A stretch of DNA of 63,702 nt from Paenibacillus lactis (GTDB lineage Bacteria > Bacillota > Bacilli > Paenibacillales > Paenibacillaceae), in NCBI RefSeq assembly GCF_017873605.1, contig NZ_JAGGKI010000026.1, positions 1-63,702 on the forward strand, written 5' to 3'. Numbering within the stretch: position 1 is the stretch's first letter; each line of letters opens with the position of its first letter. The notes beneath the pieces were generated by a model. The model was not told where the DNA came from. It searched no databases and was given only the letters and a program-made list of their open reading frames with translations. Positions 1 through 8,533 of this stretch are shown one piece after another. The position numbers and the translations under genes are program-made.

Positions 1-92
1 CACGCGTTCCCATACCGAACACGACCGTTAAGCCTTCCAGCGCCGATGGTACTTGGACCGAAGGGTCCCGGGAGAGTAGGACGCCGCCAAGC
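1..92 (+). rRNA. rrf: 5S ribosomal RNA, 3' part
   Basis: The first 92 bases match the central and 3' part of Firmicute 5S rRNA: the CCATACCGAACACG block, the CGCCGATGGTA block and the 3' end GAGAGTAGGACGCCGCCAAGC-like sequence. About 25 nt of the 5' end lie outside the window. It is the last gene of an rRNA operon that reads into this window, matching rrnA upstream of csfB in B. subtilis. Confidence 0.95.
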
Positions 93-93
93 G

Positions 94-136
94 AAAAACC
101 ACTGTCGATGTAATCGATGGTGGTTTTTATTTTTGT
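94..136 (+). terminator. Intrinsic terminator of the upstream rRNA operon
   Basis: AAAAACCAC at 94-102 pairs with GTGGTTTTT at 120-128, enclosing an inner TCGAT/ATCGA pairing, and is followed by a T-rich tract. It lies 2 nt after the 5S 3' end. Confidence 0.9.
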
Positions 137-458
137 TACCGAACCTATTCCTGTATCCTGGCCAGCGTGTTAGTGATAACAGTACATTAGACTGCGTGCG
201 GTTGTTCAGCCCCTTCCAGCTGTCAACGCCCTTAAAGCTGTTATATAACATGACGATTACTTTGACATAAACAGATGAAGATTTTGTTACCGTTACACTA
301 CAGAAAATCAGTATAATAGAATTAGTCATTCGTGGGTAGTTCATTACCGATTTATGCAGGCCATAGGTAGTAAGGCCTGATTGGGGAGGTTCTCCATTAA
401 CCAAGCAACCTTGAATACTCAACTGGAGACGGTTATTGTGGAGGAAAGGAGGACAATC
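137..458. other. Intergenic stretch with no supported gene
   Basis: About 320 nt between the rRNA terminator and the first protein gene. A TATAAT at 312-317 could be a -10 element for the next gene, but no good -35 hexamer sits 16-18 nt upstream. TTGACA at 262-267 is badly placed for it. The open frame covering 46-270 runs through the 5S gene and terminator and is not credible. Confidence 0.5.
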
Positions 459-896
459 ATGTTGCGTAGAAAAGGCCTGCATGTTGCAGAAATCATATGC
501 GCGGGTACGATTTTATTAATCGGATCGGGTTGCGGGGCATCCGCAGAACCAAGCTGGAAGTCCTTTGACGGTGCGGCCAATGTAAAGTCGTTCCCCGTCC
601 CGAAAGAAGCCAATAAAACGGAACAAACAACGGGCAATAGCGACTTGGACTATGTACGCTATGCTCTTCCTGGTTTGAAAGAAGACGAAAATATTCCGGA
701 GCCCTATTTGAAAGAAATCGAGTCCTGGGGCTGGACGCAGAAGGAAGTGGAGGAAAACGGCTCTTCCTTGGTTTTTGAAAAAGGAAAGAACATCGTCCAT
801 CTTACGGTTCATGACGGTTATTTGATCATTACGGTTCCCACTCAAATGAAGAAACAAGTGATTCAAGGCTTGGAAGGTAATAAAACGAATAAATAA
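459..896 (+). CDS. Small predicted lipoprotein/secreted protein, unknown function
   Basis: A 145-aa protein if started at the ATG at 459, which has GGAAAGGAGG 5-6 nt upstream; the frame is open further upstream (to 381) but without such a site. The N-terminus has a short basic stretch (MLRRKG), a hydrophobic segment and then GSGCGA, a plausible but imperfect lipobox, so the mature protein may be lipid-anchored at a Cys near residue 25. The rest is acidic and soluble-looking, with no family I recognise. It is a single-gene unit closed by its own terminator. Confidence 0.75.
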   Translation: MLRRKGLHVAEIICAGTILLIGSGCGASAEPSWKSFDGAANVKSFPVPKEANKTEQTTGNSDLDYVRYALPGLKEDENIPEPYLKEIESWGWTQKEVEENGSSLVFEKGKNIVHLTVHDGYLIITVPTQMKKQVIQGLEGNKTNK

Positions 897-930
897 AGAC
901 CTCATTCGGCTTCGGAATGAGGTCTTTATT
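895..930 (+). terminator. Intrinsic terminator of the lipoprotein gene
   Basis: GACCTCATTC (898-907) pairs with GAATGAGGTC (915-924 region) around a short loop, followed by TTTATTTAT. The flanking AAA/TTT lets the stem start at the stop codon. Confidence 0.88.
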
Positions 931-1055
931 TATGTATGCGCGATTTCTTAAATGCTTAGGGCTGAGAGCAGCTCTTATTTTTCTCGTAGAAGGCCTATTC
1001 AGACAATCACAGAATGGACGAGCGGATCCGATCCCTTCATGATATACGGGCCCGT

Positions 1056-1577
1056 TCATTGCCTGTAGTAGGCGATGTCCTGATCGTTCAGCTTGATCAT
1101 GCCATCCTTCGGCAGGGAAGCGAACCGCATTAGAATGGTGAATCGGGGCAGAAGAAGCCACACATGCCAAAAAACAAGCGAGGCCGTAAACGGAATCGGC
1201 AACCACAGGGCCATGATGACACATAAGGAAAGTCCGACGAATCCCGTGTATATATGCACTTTGCTAAATATACGGCGGCTGATGTGCTGTTCCGGCGTGT
1301 ATCCCAGCCAAGGAAGCTTAACCCGGAAACGCCATCGTTTTCGGTAATCAGGGCCGAGCAGCAGGAGCGTGGTATGCCCGATGACATACTGAATCCATAG
1401 GATGACAGGGAAGGCGATCAAGAAATACAACAGGATGTACGGGGACAACGTCCATATCCCGGCTGCTGCAGCGATTAAGGGCAGAATCAAGTAAGGGATG
1501 AGCAGTGGTTTGGATACTTGGATTTTTTTAATAAGCCGGTATTGATAAAAGGTGGCTTGACCGTGTGGTTCTGCCAT
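1056..1577 (-). CDS. Small integral membrane protein, unknown function
   Basis: A 173-aa minus-strand protein with about four hydrophobic segments: two at roughly residues 24-70, then two around 115-150. Charged loops (DYRKRWRFR) lie between them. The ATG at 1577 has an AAGGGGGA purine stretch about 12 nt upstream, longer than ideal spacing. It faces away from gin and converges on the lipoprotein gene. I recognise no domain. Its length, hydrophobic pattern and start support a real gene, but the function is open. Confidence 0.72.
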   Translation of the reverse strand: MAEPHGQATFYQYRLIKKIQVSKPLLIPYLILPLIAAAAGIWTLSPYILLYFLIAFPVILWIQYVIGHTTLLLLGPDYRKRWRFRVKLPWLGYTPEQHISRRIFSKVHIYTGFVGLSLCVIMALWLPIPFTASLVFWHVWLLLPRFTILMRFASLPKDGMIKLNDQDIAYYRQ

Positions 1578-1775
1578 GGCGCGATGCCGTCCCCCTTTTC
1601 ATAGATCAACATTCGATAGATCGGCCGAAAATCGGCGTTTATGATATTTATCGGACAAATTCATATTTTTATTAAGCGAAAAAAATGCGGTACAGACACC
1701 GGGCATTCGTGGGACACATATCATAAAGCGTATAAAGATATCCTATGAAAAGGTTTAAAATAATAGAAACTGTGT

Positions 1776-1784
1776 CATACTAAT
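1776..1784 (+). promoter_or_regulatory. Possible sporulation-sigma -10 element before gin
   Basis: CATACTAAT lies about 27 nt before the gin start. CATACTA fits the -10 style of sigma-E/sigma-G promoters, but no convincing -35 for either factor is seen at the right distance. B. subtilis csfB is known to be made under sporulation sigma factors; the assignment here is inference. Confidence 0.3.
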
Positions 1785-1810
1785 AGTAAAAGGATCAAGG
1801 TGGGATGGCA

Positions 1811-1996
1811 ATGGAAGAGCTGACCGAACGCGTCTGTATTATATGCAACCAGTCGAAGACGGAAGGCATTACGATTTTATCGCAATTCGTTTGCGAGGAA
1901 TGCGAATCGGAAATCGTGCATACCAGTGCGGAGGATGCCAAATATCATTTTTTTATCCGGCAGTTAAAGCAGATTGCGATGCCTAAGAATGCATAG
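1811..1996 (+). CDS. gin: Sigma-G inhibitor Gin (CsfB)
   Basis: A 61-aa zinc-ribbon-like protein with the two knuckles CIIC (about residues 9-12) and CEEC (about 29-32), the Gin/CsfB signature. Gin binds sigma-G and blocks its premature or mother-cell activity during sporulation. The AAGGTGGG Shine-Dalgarno touches an ATG at 1805 but sits 7 nt from the ATG at 1811, so the latter start is preferred. The position right after an rRNA operon matches csfB in B. subtilis. The xpaC and yaaN genes that follow csfB there are absent. Confidence 0.88.
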   Translation: MEELTERVCIICNQSKTEGITILSQFVCEECESEIVHTSAEDAKYHFFIRQLKQIAMPKNA

Positions 1997-2009
1997 AAGG
2001 AACGCGTAT

Positions 2010-2036
2010 AGGGCCTTAGCGATAGGCCTTTTTTTG
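2010..2036 (+). terminator. Intrinsic terminator after gin
   Basis: GGCCT (2012-2016), a 7-nt loop, AGGCC (2024-2028), then seven T residues. Confidence 0.8.
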
Positions 2037-2043
2037 TTGGGCA

Positions 2044-2067
2044 AGGGAATAAGGGAATAAGGGAATG
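2044..2067. repeat. Short tandem repeat, 3 x 8 bp
   Basis: Three head-to-tail copies of AGGGAATA, the last ending in G, in the gap between gin and the decarboxylase gene. No function is evident; such arrays often vary in copy number. Confidence 0.85.
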
Positions 2068-2142
2068 TGGGCATTAACCGTAGGCGAAGGTTTCAATATA
2101 CGTTAAAATAGGTTAGAGAATGGAATCTGAAGGGATATGTCG

Positions 2143-3873
2143 ATGACTACACATAAAGATCGTGCTCCGCTCATGGAGGCATTAACACAATATCGGCTTC
2201 GTGGAGCCTCATCGTTTCATGTGCCCGGTCATAAGAACGGCAGAGCCTATGGTTTGGACTCGAAATATGCTGAGAAGCTGCAGGCAGCGATGCAGATCGA
2301 TGTGACGGAAATTACCGGGACAGACGATTTATTTCACCCGAATGGGGTGATTCGGGAAGCGCAGGAGCTGGCGGCAGACTGCTTTGGTGCGGAGGAGAGT
2401 TATTTTCTTGTCGGAGGCAGCACGAGCGGAAATGTTGCGCTTATTCTGACGGTATGCGAGGAGCCCGGCGATATCATTCTGGTGCAGCGGAACGTACATA
2501 AATCGGTGCTCCATGGTCTGATGCTGGCCGGAGCGCGGGCGGTTTTTCTTCAGCCGGGAATGGACGAGCCTAGCGGGCTTGCCGTCGCCCCTTCGCCAGA
2601 AACGCTGAGGAAGGCGCTGGCGGCCTATCCCGGGGCTAAGGCAGCCTTGATCACGATGCCGAATTACTACGGGATGGGAAGCGATATTACGCCGCTAGCG
2701 GACTTATGCCATGATCATGGGATTCCGCTGCTGGTGGACGAAGCGCATGGCGCTCACTATGGGCAGCATCCGCAGCTGCCAGCCAGTGCGCTCTCCTGTG
2801 GGGCGGACGGCGTAGTTCAATCCACGCACAAAATGCTGGCTGCCATGACGATGGGGGCGATGCTGCATGTGCAGGGTGAGCGGATTAACCGGCGTCTATT
2901 ACGCCAGCGGCTGGCAATGGTACAGAGCTCCAGCCCTTCTTACCCCATCATGGCATCGCTTGACCTGGCGCGGCGCCTGCTGCATACGCAGGGCGCAGGC
3001 GTATTCACGGCGGGGCTCGCCGCCGTGAAGGCCTTCCGGCGGGGCCTCGCGAAGCTGCCGCGCTTCGGGCTGCTGCAGCCGCCGCAGCCCGGGAGCCCCG
3101 CCGCCGGCACGGCCGCGGCCGGCGGACAAGCGCCGCCGCAGGCTGAAGCGGCGGCCTATACCCGCCAGGACCCGTTCAAGGCGGTCATTTATGACCGCAC
3201 CGGGGCCCTGAGCGGCTACGCACTGCAGCGCGCGCTGGAGGAGCGCGGCTGTGTGCCGGAGATGAGCGACGAGCAGCGCGTCGTCTTGCTGTTCACGCTC
3301 GGCTCGACGCTCGAAGATAGCAATCACGTCTTATGGGCACTTGTGCATATTGTAGAGCAAGAGGAGACGTCCTCGAAGAAACCGCACATAGCCGGGGAAG
3401 CCCCAAAAGGGAAGCCGGCGCAGTCCAAGGAAGAGCTGATTCGGATGCTGAAGGGGCGGGGAGATTTCATGAAGCATTATGAGCCGGGCGCCCGGACCGA
3501 TGCCGCCCTCGGCACGAGTGACAACCTGTTGTTACAAGAAGTATGCTCCCAATCCAATGTTTCCACGTGGAACAATTGGGACATGGAAGCTCCGTATTCC
3601 CATCCGATCCGCTTCTCGTTGAAGCCTATGGATGAGGGGCGTATCGAGCCGATGCCAGTAGAGCTTTGCGCAGGGAGGACGGCGGCCGAGATGGTGATTC
3701 CGTATCCCCCAGGGATTCCGATCCTCTATCCCGGTGAGGTCATCACAGAGGGGATGGCGCGGAGATTGGCCGAACTAAGAGATGCGGGAGCGAAATGCCA
3801 GGGCATCGCAGATTCATCCCTGGCTACAATCGTCGTATTTAGACGGGAGGGGGCGGCTCTCCCAGTAGATTGA
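2143..3873 (+). CDS. PLP-dependent Orn/Lys/Arg decarboxylase family protein (YaaO-like)
   Basis: A group III PLP decarboxylase of about 576 aa. The N-terminal half carries the family motifs SFHVPGHKNG, DVTEITGTDDLF, the VDEAHGAHYG cofactor region and the PLP-binding lysine in STHKML (about residue 230). A smaller C-terminal domain follows. Likely substrates are lysine, arginine or ornithine, giving a polyamine precursor; which one cannot be told. The ATG at 2143 is 8 nt from GAAGGG, whereas the ATG at 2137 nearly touches it. Residues about 290-345 form an Ala/Pro/Gly-rich, very GC-rich linker that looks like a lineage-specific insertion. yaaO also precedes tmk in B. subtilis. Confidence 0.9.
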   Translation: MTTHKDRAPLMEALTQYRLRGASSFHVPGHKNGRAYGLDSKYAEKLQAAMQIDVTEITGTDDLFHPNGVIREAQELAADCFGAEESYFLVGGSTSGNVALILTVCEEPGDIILVQRNVHKSVLHGLMLAGARAVFLQPGMDEPSGLAVAPSPETLRKALAAYPGAKAALITMPNYYGMGSDITPLADLCHDHGIPLLVDEAHGAHYGQHPQLPASALSCGADGVVQSTHKMLAAMTMGAMLHVQGERINRRLLRQRLAMVQSSSPSYPIMASLDLARRLLHTQGAGVFTAGLAAVKAFRRGLAKLPRFGLLQPPQPGSPAAGTAAAGGQAPPQAEAAAYTRQDPFKAVIYDRTGALSGYALQRALEERGCVPEMSDEQRVVLLFTLGSTLEDSNHVLWALVHIVEQEETSSKKPHIAGEAPKGKPAQSKEELIRMLKGRGDFMKHYEPGARTDAALGTSDNLLLQEVCSQSNVSTWNNWDMEAPYSHPIRFSLKPMDEGRIEPMPVELCAGRTAAEMVIPYPPGIPILYPGEVITEGMARRLAELRDAGAKCQGIADSSLATIVVFRREGAALPVD

Positions 3874-3939
3874 GCCTCCGCCTCGCGAAAAGCAACCCAT
3901 GTACCACTTAACATATTTTTTTATGAAAGCAGGATCATT

Positions 3940-4584
3940 ATGAATAATCGCAGACCACTATTTATCACACTTGAAGGAGGGGATGGGTCCGGCAAAACAA
4001 CGATGATGGGCAGGCTGGCCGCTTATATGCAGGGTCGCTCGATTCCCTATCTGATTACCAGGGAGCCCGGGGGGATCGAGATCGCGGAAAAGATCCGCTC
4101 CATTATTCTCGACCCGCAGCATACTTCCATGGATGCCCGGACGGAGGCACTGCTGTATGCGGCTGCCCGCCGACAGCATCTGGTGGAGAAGGTAGAACCG
4201 GCACTGAGGGAAGGAGTGACCGTACTGTGCGACCGGTTTGTCGACAGCAGCCTGGTTTACCAAGGGTATGCCCGCGGCCTCGGCATGGAGGAGGTATGGA
4301 GCATTAACCGATTTGCGGTTGAAGGCCGAATGCCTGACCTCACGCTGCTGTTCGATATCGAACCGGAGATCGGGATGTCCAGAATCGAGGCCAATGCCGA
4401 GCGGGAAAAGAACCGTCTTGACATGGAAAGCATGGCATTTCACGGCAAGGTTAGGGAAGGCTATATGCTTGTGGCGGAAAACAACAAGGAAAGAATCCGA
4501 ATTGTAGATGCTTCCAAAACGCCGGATCAGGTGGAGCGCGAGATGATCAAATACGTAGAAGACGCGATATTAAAGGATTTTTGA
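3940..4584 (+). CDS. tmk: Thymidylate kinase
   Basis: Phosphorylates dTMP to dTDP with ATP. The 214-aa protein has the P-loop GGDGSGKTT (about residues 10-18), the TREPGG dTMP-binding segment and the catalytic CDRFVDSSLVYQG motif near residues 96-108. The length is normal for the family. The ATG follows an AGCAGGATC weak ribosome site. It sits between the decarboxylase and darA as in B. subtilis. Confidence 0.97.
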   Translation: MNNRRPLFITLEGGDGSGKTTMMGRLAAYMQGRSIPYLITREPGGIEIAEKIRSIILDPQHTSMDARTEALLYAAARRQHLVEKVEPALREGVTVLCDRFVDSSLVYQGYARGLGMEEVWSINRFAVEGRMPDLTLLFDIEPEIGMSRIEANAEREKNRLDMESMAFHGKVREGYMLVAENNKERIRIVDASKTPDQVEREMIKYVEDAILKDF

Positions 4585-4646
4585 GGTTGTTTGTCAAATA
4601 ATAGTGTTAGGGCGAAAATGCCCAAAATTAATAAGGAGGGTTTACC

Positions 4647-4976
4647 ATGAAATTGATTGTTGCGATTGTGCAGGATAAGGATAGCAACCGTCTTTCCGCC
4701 GCATTGGTCAAAGCCAATTTCCGGGCCACGAAGCTTGCGAGCACGGGCGGTTTCTTGAAGGCGGGGAATACCACCTTTATGATCGGGGTAGACGATTCAC
4801 AGGTCGAAAGCGTGCTTAGCGTCATCCGCACAAGCTGCAAGGTTCGCGAGCAGCTGGTCACACCGGTAACCCCTATGAGTGGCACGACCGACTCGTATCT
4901 GCCGCTTCCGGTCGAGGTTCAGGTGGGCGGCGCTACCGTGTTTGTGCTTCCAGTAGAAAGATTCGAGCATTTCTAA
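4647..4976 (+). CDS. darA: Cyclic-di-AMP receptor DarA (PstA, YaaQ)
   Basis: A 109-aa PII-like protein that forms a trimer binding cyclic-di-AMP. The family sequence is clear: MKLIVAIVQDKD at the N-terminus, the TKLASTGGFLKAGNTT loop that contacts the nucleotide, and the GATVFVLPVE strand near the C-terminus. A strong AAGGAGG site precedes the ATG. What it signals to is not settled even in model species. A cyclic-di-AMP riboswitch lies 9 kb downstream in the same window. Confidence 0.96.
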   Translation: MKLIVAIVQDKDSNRLSAALVKANFRATKLASTGGFLKAGNTTFMIGVDDSQVESVLSVIRTSCKVREQLVTPVTPMSGTTDSYLPLPVEVQVGGATVFVLPVERFEHF

Positions 4977-5463
4977 GAATAGATCCACGACATTTTGCGG
5001 ATTGCAAGTAACGGATGTTTTTATTGGGATATGGGAACGTCTCCGACAAAATGGAGAAGCACAGCCATGCTGCCAGTCTGAATTCCTTCTGTATCATAAT
5101 AAAAATAGTTACCGTAAATCGCAGAATAATGGAATAGGGACGCCTGTTAGAGGCGGGTTCATTGTGATAGAAGCGGTCAGCGCCCCGATACCTGTTAAAT
5201 CAAGTAAATGGCTTGACAAGTTGACCGATTCAAGGTACGTTCACGTCAGGTGCTGGCGCTGATCCTGCTTGAAATGAAGCAAGGCATGACGCAAGCGGGG
5301 CTGCAGGGGGCAGGTTGGTTCTTATGGCGAAGCATGGGAATGGCCGACCCGAAGCGTCTCATTTGCGATTAAAATGCATGCCGGGGCAAGCATGCATGAA
5401 TAGAGTTTCCTACGGCGCCTCCGTTTGCAACGGGGGCTTCAAATCTAAAGGCGGTGTATTCGG
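4977..5463. other. Long intergenic gap between darA and yaaR; perfect 8-bp hairpin inside
   Basis: About 490 nt without a supported gene. An open frame from 5002 to 5262 begins with TTG, has no ribosome site and resembles nothing I know. A shifted frame continues with LALILLEMKQGMTQAG-like residues to about 5370, so a decayed gene is possible. ATGCATGC (5374-5381) and GCATGCAT (5390-5397) form a perfect hairpin with an 8-nt loop and no T-run. Confidence 0.5.
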
Positions 5464-5907
5464 ATGAAGATCAATCCGGGCTTTCGGCCCTTGAATAGTG
5501 GAATTCCTGCCCCCGATAACAGCAGCAGACCGGTCCAGCAGCGATCGTTCTCGGATATGATGCAGCAGCAAGGGGAACGGGCTACGCATGAGGAGCTGAG
5601 CCGCCAAATGCGTGAGATTGCGCTCCAGGGTGACCGATTAGCCAAATCGATGACCGTTCGGGAGCTTAAAGCGTATAAATTGATGGTTCGGCGTTTCCTG
5701 GAGGAGACGGTCCGGCGCGGGGTGAAAATGAAGGAAACCCGAGGCTGGGACCGGCGGGGACGCGGCAAGCGATATAATGTGATCGATGAGATCGATTCGG
5801 CGCTGCTTGAGATGGCCGATGAACTACTGGATACCGAGCAGGGAAGGATCGATCTGCTGAATAAGGTCGGGGAAATCCGCGGTATGCTGATTAATCTCGT
5901 ATTTTAA
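5464..5907 (+). CDS. yaaR: YaaR family protein (DUF327)
   Basis: A 147-aa, mostly helical, charged protein of the conserved Firmicute YaaR family. The C-terminal two-thirds contain the family stretch LKAYKLMVRRFLEETV followed by RWDRRGR-like basic residues and a helical end. The function is unknown. It lies between darA and holB as in B. subtilis, though with a larger gap before it. Confidence 0.9.
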   Translation: MKINPGFRPLNSGIPAPDNSSRPVQQRSFSDMMQQQGERATHEELSRQMREIALQGDRLAKSMTVRELKAYKLMVRRFLEETVRRGVKMKETRGWDRRGRGKRYNVIDEIDSALLEMADELLDTEQGRIDLLNKVGEIRGMLINLVF

Positions 5908-6111
5908 CGGCTTAAGGAGCATTTGTCCGCATGGGATTGGGATGCCCCTGGGCCAACTTTTTAAGTTCGTAGGCTTGATGATCTTTTTGGTTCATAGGTT
6001 TAATGGTTATTTAGCATTATGGCATTATGGCTTTGTTATTAGATTTTATTTATGCAGCAGGTTCATAAGATGATAGAGAACGAAGTGAATGAAGCAGGAA
6101 AGAGAGGACTT

Positions 6112-7098
6112 ATGTCTTTTAATCATATTATAGGCCAGGAGGCGGCCAAGCAGCTGCTGCAAAACGCTCTGCGCAAGCACGCGGTCAGCCATGCCTATCT
6201 GTTCAGCGGGCCGGCTGGCGCCGGACAGCTGCAGACGGCGCTTGTGTTTGCCAAGGCATTGTTTTGTACGGAGCTTGAGGATGATGCCTGCGGACAATGT
6301 CTGGAATGCCGGAAGGTCGAGCACGGCAACCACCCGGATTTGACGATGATTGAGCCGGATGGCGCCAGCATCAAGATCGATCAGATCCGCGAATTGCAGC
6401 GCATCTTCTCATACCGCTCCGAGAACCGCAATCCGAAGGTGTACATTATCGACCATGCGGAGAAAATGACGACCCAGGCTGCCAACAGCCTTCTCAAATT
6501 TCTGGAGGAGCCGCAATCGCCTGCGGTAGCCATCCTTATTGCGGAGAATGGACAAGCGCTGCTGCCGACCATTCAATCGAGGGTCCAGACGGTGCCGTTC
6601 CGCTCGCTTTCTCCGCAGATGATGGAGCAGGCGCTGGTAGGGGAAGGATATCCGGCAGCCCTCGTGCGCTGTGCCGTTCACCTGGCTTCAGGACTTGACG
6701 GATGCAGGAAAATATTGAATGAGAATTGGTTTGCAGAAATTAGAAACGTAGTGTTACAATTAGGGAAGGAGTCTTTGAACCGAACCGGCCCCGCGATGAT
6801 TACCGCGAGCCAGAAAGTGTTCAAAACCGAACTCTCCGATCATCTGGACGTTCTGTTCAGTTTGTTTCATTTATGGTTTAAGGACATGATTCATGTTCTG
6901 TACGGAAGGAAAGAGTCTCTCGTTTTCATAGATCAGGCGGAGTATATCTCTGGTCATGCGTCAGCCCGCAGCACAGCACAGTGGGTGTCCTATATGGATT
7001 TGGCCGCAGAGTGTCAGAAGAAGTTACGCTATAATGTCAATGGACAGCTCTGTGTAGAGCAGCTATTGATGGGTTTGGGCGGTAACACTCCGGCGTGA
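6112..7098 (+). CDS. holB: DNA polymerase III subunit delta'
   Basis: A 328-aa clamp-loader AAA+ subunit, needed to load the sliding clamp. FNHIIGQEAAKQLLQNAL opens the AAA+ domain. The zinc cluster C-DDACGQCLEC is near residues 57-66. The nucleotide loop reads GPAGAGQLQT, lacking the usual GKT lysine, which fits the delta' subunit being a non-hydrolysing stator. The ATG at 6112 follows GAGAGGAC; the frame extends to 6052 without a better site. The stop overlaps the upstream GTG reading into ricT. Confidence 0.94.
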   Translation: MSFNHIIGQEAAKQLLQNALRKHAVSHAYLFSGPAGAGQLQTALVFAKALFCTELEDDACGQCLECRKVEHGNHPDLTMIEPDGASIKIDQIRELQRIFSYRSENRNPKVYIIDHAEKMTTQAANSLLKFLEEPQSPAVAILIAENGQALLPTIQSRVQTVPFRSLSPQMMEQALVGEGYPAALVRCAVHLASGLDGCRKILNENWFAEIRNVVLQLGKESLNRTGPAMITASQKVFKTELSDHLDVLFSLFHLWFKDMIHVLYGRKESLVFIDQAEYISGHASARSTAQWVSYMDLAAECQKKLRYNVNGQLCVEQLLMGLGGNTPA

Positions 7099-7154
7099 GC
7101 ACACCCCCAGGCCCGAAGGATGGCCAATATGTACAGGCACAAGGGGGTTTATTT

Positions 7155-7955
7155 TTGTACAGTGTAGTGGGTGTCCGCTTTAAGAAAGCGGGCAAAATAT
7201 ATTACTTCGATCCGCTGGATCTACCCGTAGAGAAGGAGCAATCCGTCATTGTGGAGACGGCCCGGGGGATTGAGTATGGTCAAGTTGTGATAGGAAAGAA
7301 GGAGGTAGGTGAAGCTGACGTTGTTCTTCCACTGAAGAAGGTCATTCGCATCGCCGGCGACTCGGATGCCCGTGTGGTTGAGGAGAACAAGCAGGCTGCG
7401 AAGGATGCATTCACCACCTGTTTAAATAAAATTCGGGACCACGGACTGAAAATGAAGCTGGTCGATGTAGAATTTACTTTCGACCGGAACAAAATCATTT
7501 TCTACTTCACGGCCGAAGGCCGCGTGGATTTCCGAGAGCTGGTGAAGGACCTGGCCAGCATCTTCCGGACCCGAATCGAGCTTCGTCAGATCGGAGTCCG
7601 GGACGAAGCCAAAATGCTGGGCGGCCTTGGACCTTGCGGTCGCGTACTGTGCTGTTCCTCATGGCTTGGTGATTTTGAGCCGGTATCCATTAAGATGGCG
7701 AAGGATCAGAGCTTATCGCTCAATCCGACCAAGATTTCCGGGCTATGCGGAAGATTGATGTGCTGCCTGAAATTTGAGCATGATAATTATGAAAGCGTGA
7801 AAGAGGAGCTTCCATCCGTTGGGAAGCTGGTCGTGACCTCGCTTGGAGAAGGCAAGGTTGTCGGTATCAATGCGGATAAGCGGACGGTGCATGTTCAGCT
7901 GTTTGAAATCGGGAAGGTCAAGGAACTGCCGATGGACGACGTGGTCATTAAATAG
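7155..7955 (+). CDS. ricT: PSP1-domain protein RicT (YaaT)
   Basis: A component of the RicA-RicF-RicT complex, which in B. subtilis carries Fe-S clusters, aids RNase Y-dependent mRNA maturation and promotes the Spo0A phosphorelay. The PSP1 domain and two Cys clusters, GPCGRVLCC and GLCGRLMCC, are clear. I prefer the TTG at 7155: AAGGGGG lies 7 nt upstream and the resulting MYSVVGVRFKK matches the known N-terminus of the family. A GTG at 7095 would overlap the holB stop and add 20 residues, but lacks a good ribosome site. Confidence 0.9.
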   Translation: MYSVVGVRFKKAGKIYYFDPLDLPVEKEQSVIVETARGIEYGQVVIGKKEVGEADVVLPLKKVIRIAGDSDARVVEENKQAAKDAFTTCLNKIRDHGLKMKLVDVEFTFDRNKIIFYFTAEGRVDFRELVKDLASIFRTRIELRQIGVRDEAKMLGGLGPCGRVLCCSSWLGDFEPVSIKMAKDQSLSLNPTKISGLCGRLMCCLKFEHDNYESVKEELPSVGKLVVTSLGEGKVVGINADKRTVHVQLFEIGKVKELPMDDVVIK

Positions 7956-7987
7956 TCCAATAGAATGTTTATTTTCGGGGTGTAGAC

Positions 7988-8359
7988 TTGGAGAAGAAAA
8001 ACATTTTTGTGCTCATTCAAGAGTTGGAAACACAGATGGGACATATACACAGTGAACTGGGTGGACTCAAGCTGGTCATCAAGGAACTGCTGGAAGAGAA
8101 CCATCGCCTCAGTCTTGAAAATGAACAGCTCCGGAAAATATTAAAAAGGGAAGTCAATCCGGCGGAATTGGAACACCCGGTAGCCTCGATGCCTCAGCCT
8201 CGTGCCGAGCAGGAGGATCAGGAGGAAGATGTGGTCGGGGAAGGATACGACAACCTGGCCCGTCTCTATCACGAAGGCTTTCACATCTGCAATGTGTACT
8301 ATGGACATTTGCGTACGGAAGGGGATTGCCTGTTCTGCTTGTCATTTTTGAATAAATAA
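7988..8359 (+). CDS. yabA: Replication initiation control protein YabA
   Basis: A 123-aa negative regulator of replication initiation that bridges DnaA and the DnaN clamp. The N-terminal half is a leucine-rich coiled coil (about residues 5-55). The middle is acidic and variable. The C-terminus is the zinc-binding domain HIC-YYG-R-CLFCLSF. The start is TTG with GGGGTG upstream. It lies downstream of ricT as in B. subtilis and ends at a strong terminator. Confidence 0.95.
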   Translation: MEKKNIFVLIQELETQMGHIHSELGGLKLVIKELLEENHRLSLENEQLRKILKREVNPAELEHPVASMPQPRAEQEDQEEDVVGEGYDNLARLYHEGFHICNVYYGHLRTEGDCLFCLSFLNK

Positions 8360-8362
8360 GAA

Positions 8363-8392
8363 GCCGTAGGGATATTGCCTACGGTTTTTTTC
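8363..8392 (+). terminator. Intrinsic terminator after yabA
   Basis: CCGTAGG (8364-8370), a 7-nt loop, CCTACGG (8378-8384), then seven T residues. It ends the darA-yabA gene group. Confidence 0.93.
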
Positions 8393-8533
8393 TAGCATTT
8401 GAAGGTTATACTGTAAGGGATCCTCAGGCTCCTTGCATTTGGTGAACACAGCGAAATAAAATTATGAGCACGAAGGGATCGGAGTCTCAATCCCGACACG
8501 TGCCCCTAACTATCAAGCCAAAGGGTTGAAACT

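Noticed and set aside
46..270. Open frame starting inside the 5S rRNA
   Set aside because: It covers the 3' end of the 5S gene and its terminator; the reading frame is a by-product of the RNA sequence.
2899..3327. Long minus-strand frame opposite the decarboxylase
   Set aside because: It mirrors the GC-rich insert of a clear PLP enzyme; such shadows are expected in GC-rich DNA and it has no start signal.
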